Source: Tenuifilum sp040752515
GTDB taxonomy: Bacteria > Bacteroidota > Bacteroidia > Bacteroidales > Tenuifilaceae
Assembly: GCA_040752515.1 (NCBI GenBank)
Contig: JBFMGQ010000001.1
Span: 161,627-225,626, forward strand
Direction: 5' to 3'
Length of the DNA: 64,000 nt
The translations under genes were made by a program, and so were the position numbers. The notes under the pieces are model-generated. The model did no database searches. It was not told where the DNA came from and saw only the letters and a list, made by a program, of their open reading frames with translations. This document shows positions 61,208-64,000 of this stretch, piece by piece (positions within the stretch are counted from its first letter, which is position 1; each line of letters begins with the position of its first letter).

Positions 61208-63196
61208 ATGAAGCGACTACTTCTTATAGCATTAGGATTAGTTTACCTAACCTCAGGAGATCTTTTGGCTCAGCCTACCAAAAAGCTACAACGAGCCGAT
61301 GCTCTTTACAATGCCGGTGCATACTACGATGCAATAGCCCTATACCGCGACGATATCGACAAAATCAAAGATAAAAAAGAGCTATCGCTCTACCTCTTCA
61401 AAGTTGGCAACTGTTTCCGGCAAATTGGTGAGCCACGCCAAGCCGAACAATGGTACGAAAAGGCCATCCGCAGGGATTGCCCTAACCCCAAGGTTTACTA
61501 TTACTATGCAGAGATGCTGAAAATGAACGAGAAGTACGACCTTGCCATTGAGCAGTACCAAAAGTATAAAGTGCTTGTTCCCAACGATCCTCTTGCCGAT
61601 GTAGGAATACAGTCGTGCGAACTTGCCAAGCAATGGATTGCTACCCCTGCTGGCTACGAGATAACTAACATGCGAGCCATTAATTCCAAGTTTAGCGATT
61701 TTTCGCCCGCATACGTTTCAACCGACTATAACATTTTATATTTTACTAGTTCACGTAATGGCACAACTGGCAATAAAACCAGCGCCGTTACCGGTGAAAG
61801 TTTTTCCGACATCTTTATCACCGAACTCGACAACAAGGGGGTTTGGAGTGCCCCAAAACCACTCGATGAAACCATTAACTCCCAATTCGATGAAGGTACA
61901 CCATCATTAACCCCCGATGGTAACAACCTGTTTTTCACCCGATGTAAGGTTAGTAAGCGCAACAAATTAGGCTGCCAGATACTTTATGCCAAGCAAAGCG
62001 ATCAAGGTTGGCTAACCCCCAAGGAGTTAGAACTTGCTGCCGATAGTATGATTGTAGCGCATCCTGCCATATCGGCTGATGGAACCGAGCTTTACTTTGT
62101 GAGTAATATTCCCGGCGGTAATGGGGGGCTCGACATTTGGAAGTTAACCCGTGAAGCAGGTTCCGACGAGTGGAGCGCCCCAATAAACTTGGGCCCACAA
62201 ATTAATACGCCCGGAAATGAGATGTTTCCTTACATTCATCCCGATGGTACCCTCTACTTCTCTTCTGACGGGCATCCCGGCATGGGCGGCCTCGACATAT
62301 TTAAGGCGAAGAAAAACGACGAAGGCCAATGGGTAATTGAGAATATGCGATACCCTGTAAATTCAACCGCCGATGATTTTGGAATTATCTTCGAAAAGGA
62401 TCGCGAAGCCGGTTTCTTCTCCTCACGGCGCAATGGTGGCCGTGGCGCCGACGATATCTACATGTTCTACCTACCGCCTATCAACTTTAACATGATAGGC
62501 AAGGTATTGGATGAAAAAACAAAAACTTCAATCGCCGATGCCACCGTTAAACTTGTTGGCAGCGATGGCACCATTGCTACCATGCAAACCCAAAACGATG
62601 GCTCGTTCAGGTTTAACTTAATCCCCAATACCGACTATGTAATTGTTGCATCGAAAAAAGGTTACCTGAACAACAAGGCTAAGGAAACAACAAAAGGACT
62701 GACCAAAAGCCAAGAATTTAATGTTTCCATTGCATTAACCTCAACGGCTAAACCTATTGAAATTCCCAATATCTTTTACGATTACGACAAATGGGATCTG
62801 CGCCCCGAATCAAAAGAGGCACTTAATAACCTCATCCAAATCCTTAACGACAACCCCAATATTACCATTGAGTTAGCATCGCACACCGATAGCCGAGGCA
62901 CCCTTGAATATAACTACGACCTGTCGCAAAAGCGTGCACAGGCAGTTGTTAACTACCTGATTGAAAACGGGATTGCTACCGATAGGTTGAAAGCCAAAGG
63001 CTACGCCCAAACCCAACCCAAGGTGGTGGACGAAAGCCTTGCGGCCCGATATCCATTCCTAACAGCTGGAACAGTGCTCGATCAAAAATTCATTGACTCC
63101 CTGACAAATGATGAACAGAAAGAGATAGTTCATCAAATCAACCGCCGAACCGAATTTAGGGTGCTAAGAGATGATTATCAAAGTTCTGGTAAATGA
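61208..63196 (+). CDS. OmpA-family protein with TPR, β-propeller and regulatory-like domains (PorE-like)
   Basis: The 662-residue protein has a signal peptide (about 1-22) and TPR repeats (about 25-150; LYNAGAYYDAIALYRDD, EQWYEKAIRRD). A PD40/WD40-like propeller follows (about 170-420; SPAYVSTDYNILYFTSSRNG, TPSLTPDGNNLFFTR, HPAISADGTELYFVS). Then come a carboxypeptidase-regulatory-like domain (about 430-510) and a C-terminal OmpA peptidoglycan-binding domain (about 525-660; ELASHTDSRGTLEYN). This order is that of the T9SS component PorE, consistent with the T9SS cargo at 40548. Paralogues with the same order exist, so the exact identity is not certain. Confidence 0.87.
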   Translation: MKRLLLIALGLVYLTSGDLLAQPTKKLQRADALYNAGAYYDAIALYRDDIDKIKDKKELSLYLFKVGNCFRQIGEPRQAEQWYEKAIRRDCPNPKVYYYYAEMLKMNEKYDLAIEQYQKYKVLVPNDPLADVGIQSCELAKQWIATPAGYEITNMRAINSKFSDFSPAYVSTDYNILYFTSSRNGTTGNKTSAVTGESFSDIFITELDNKGVWSAPKPLDETINSQFDEGTPSLTPDGNNLFFTRCKVSKRNKLGCQILYAKQSDQGWLTPKELELAADSMIVAHPAISADGTELYFVSNIPGGNGGLDIWKLTREAGSDEWSAPINLGPQINTPGNEMFPYIHPDGTLYFSSDGHPGMGGLDIFKAKKNDEGQWVIENMRYPVNSTADDFGIIFEKDREAGFFSSRRNGGRGADDIYMFYLPPINFNMIGKVLDEKTKTSIADATVKLVGSDGTIATMQTQNDGSFRFNLIPNTDYVIVASKKGYLNNKAKETTKGLTKSQEFNVSIALTSTAKPIEIPNIFYDYDKWDLRPESKEALNNLIQILNDNPNITIELASHTDSRGTLEYNYDLSQKRAQAVVNYLIENGIATDRLKAKGYAQTQPKVVDESLAARYPFLTAGTVLDQKFIDSLTNDEQKEIVHQINRRTEFRVLRDDYQSSGK

Positions 63197-63229
63197 TTAT
63201 TCAACATATAAATAATCAAATGATTAAAA

Positions 63230-63940
63230 ATGGCACAAAGAATTGTAATTATTAAAAAGTCATTTTACATTCTCTTTTTTATAATTTCAATTGTGAACAA
63301 ATTATTTTCACAAGATTATATAGTTCAAGTTGAAGACAGGAATAAGGCTATTGAATTAATTTCACTGTCAGAAACTTTAATAGAAAATAACGAAATTGAT
63401 AAAGCATATTCAACTATTGTAGAATCAATAAACATTGATTCTACATTTCGTCCAGCATATTTGTATTTGTTTAAAATTTTCACACTAAATAACCATTATG
63501 CTGACAAGGTTTTAGCATTACTAATAAAAGGTAGGAGCATTTATAAAGATGACGATGAACTATCGTTTTATATTGCAGAAATATATAGGATGAAACCTGA
63601 ATATGATAAAGCAAAACTAGAATATAATAAAGCTATTTATTTTAGCAAAATTAACGGTGAAAATTTTCCATTGGTTTACTCTTATTATTTCAATCGGGGA
63701 AACTGTTTTATGAAATTGAATCAGATTGATTCAGCCATAATGGATTATACTAATTCTATTAGATTAAAACCCAATTACCCGAACTCATACTATAATAGAG
63801 GCATTTGTTACTACACAAAGAAATCAATTGAGAAGGCATGCGATGATTGGAGTATATCTTATAAACTTGGCAACAATAACGCTAAAATATATATTGATAA
63901 ATTTTGTAAAGCAACAAATAATAATAAATGTACAAAATAA
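63230..63940 (+). CDS. AT-rich exported TPR protein
   Basis: The 236-residue protein has a signal-peptide-like N-terminus (about 1-27, ending LFSQ) and four or so TPR-type repeats (about 35-215; ETLIENNEIDKAYSTIVESI, YRMKPEYDKAKLEYNKAIYF, NQIDSAIMDYTNSIRLKPN, then SIEKACDDWSISYKLGN). Its composition is markedly more AT-rich, with Asn/Lys/Ile codons ending in A or T, than the core genes to its left, suggesting recent acquisition. It may be part of a larger AT-rich segment beyond the window. Partner unknown. Confidence 0.82.
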   Translation: MAQRIVIIKKSFYILFFIISIVNKLFSQDYIVQVEDRNKAIELISLSETLIENNEIDKAYSTIVESINIDSTFRPAYLYLFKIFTLNNHYADKVLALLIKGRSIYKDDDELSFYIAEIYRMKPEYDKAKLEYNKAIYFSKINGENFPLVYSYYFNRGNCFMKLNQIDSAIMDYTNSIRLKPNYPNSYYNRGICYYTKKSIEKACDDWSISYKLGNNNAKIYIDKFCKATNNNKCTK

Positions 63941-63952
63941 TTTATCAGAATT

Positions 63953-64000
63953 ATGAAACGATTATTATTACTTTCATTTCTCTCAATCGTTATAATAAAT
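63953..64000 (+). CDS. Start of a further exported protein (cut by window end)
   Basis: An ATG at 63953, 12 nt after the TPR gene stop, opens a frame reading MKRLLLLSFLSIVIIN to the last base, a typical signal-peptide start. Nothing more can be said. Confidence 0.5.
   Translation, partial: MKRLLLLSFLSIVIIN

Overview
The window is chromosomal DNA of a Bacteroidota member, most likely of the Bacteroidales/Marinilabiliales type. The evidence is: many TAnnTTTG promoter boxes of the Bacteroidota housekeeping sigma factor; few Shine-Dalgarno sequences; a type IX secretion sorting domain and a PorE-like OmpA protein; a fused MurF-alanine racemase; type III glutamine synthetase; a DUF5686 outer membrane protein; and MqnE, which implies futalosine-route menaquinone. 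I place it no more finely than that.

Layout. 1-8.57 kb holds core genes: a secreted nuclease (cut by the window edge), nitroreductase, a glycosyltransferase with a DUF4199 protein, SRP RNA, truA, tgt, an LptF/G permease and an acyl-CoA carboxyltransferase with its biotin carrier. 8.57-19.65 kb is an accessory defence island: type I restriction-modification hsdM-hsdS, then an AbiEi/AbiEii pair with its own promoter, then hsdR and a YgjP-type metallopeptidase, with decayed coding remnants at its right edge. 19.65-43.5 kb is again core: ispE, nadE, a Crp-like regulator, murF-alr, tdk, rsmI, a TetR regulator, a DUF5686 protein, a DEAD-box helicase, glycosyltransferase-ECF sigma-rsmG, rpmH, mqnE, and a PASTA/T9SS-cargo/pseudouridine synthase operon.

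43.6-56.25 kb is the most interesting region. An FNR-type regulator with a complete four-cysteine iron-sulfur ligand pattern is divergent from a 13-gene operon. The operon encodes Mrp-type antiporter subunits (E, F, G, a DUF4040 protein, B, C), one 1041-residue protein joining two proton-pumping antiporter subunits, and complex-I/Mbh-like NuoH, NuoB, NuoC and NuoD homologues. It continues with a protein joining a NuoI-type two-cluster ferredoxin to a GltD/NfnB-type NAD(P)H flavoprotein, and ends with a dihydroorotate-dehydrogenase-like flavoprotein and a terminator. The NuoD homologue lacks both the [NiFe] ligands and the canonical quinone-site histidine, and the NuoB homologue lacks one N2-cluster cysteine. 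The set therefore looks like an energy-converting-hydrogenase-related (Ehr/Mbx-like) ion-pumping oxidoreductase with a built-in pyridine-nucleotide module. The natural guess is ferredoxin/NAD(P)H electron exchange coupled to Na+ or H+ transport.

56.3-64 kb carries ddl, a DUF454 protein, two CDGSH iron-sulfur proteins, type III glutamine synthetase, a PorE-like T9SS protein and an AT-rich TPR gene, with the first codons of another exported protein at the right edge. I saw no tRNA, rRNA, CRISPR array, transposase or integrase.
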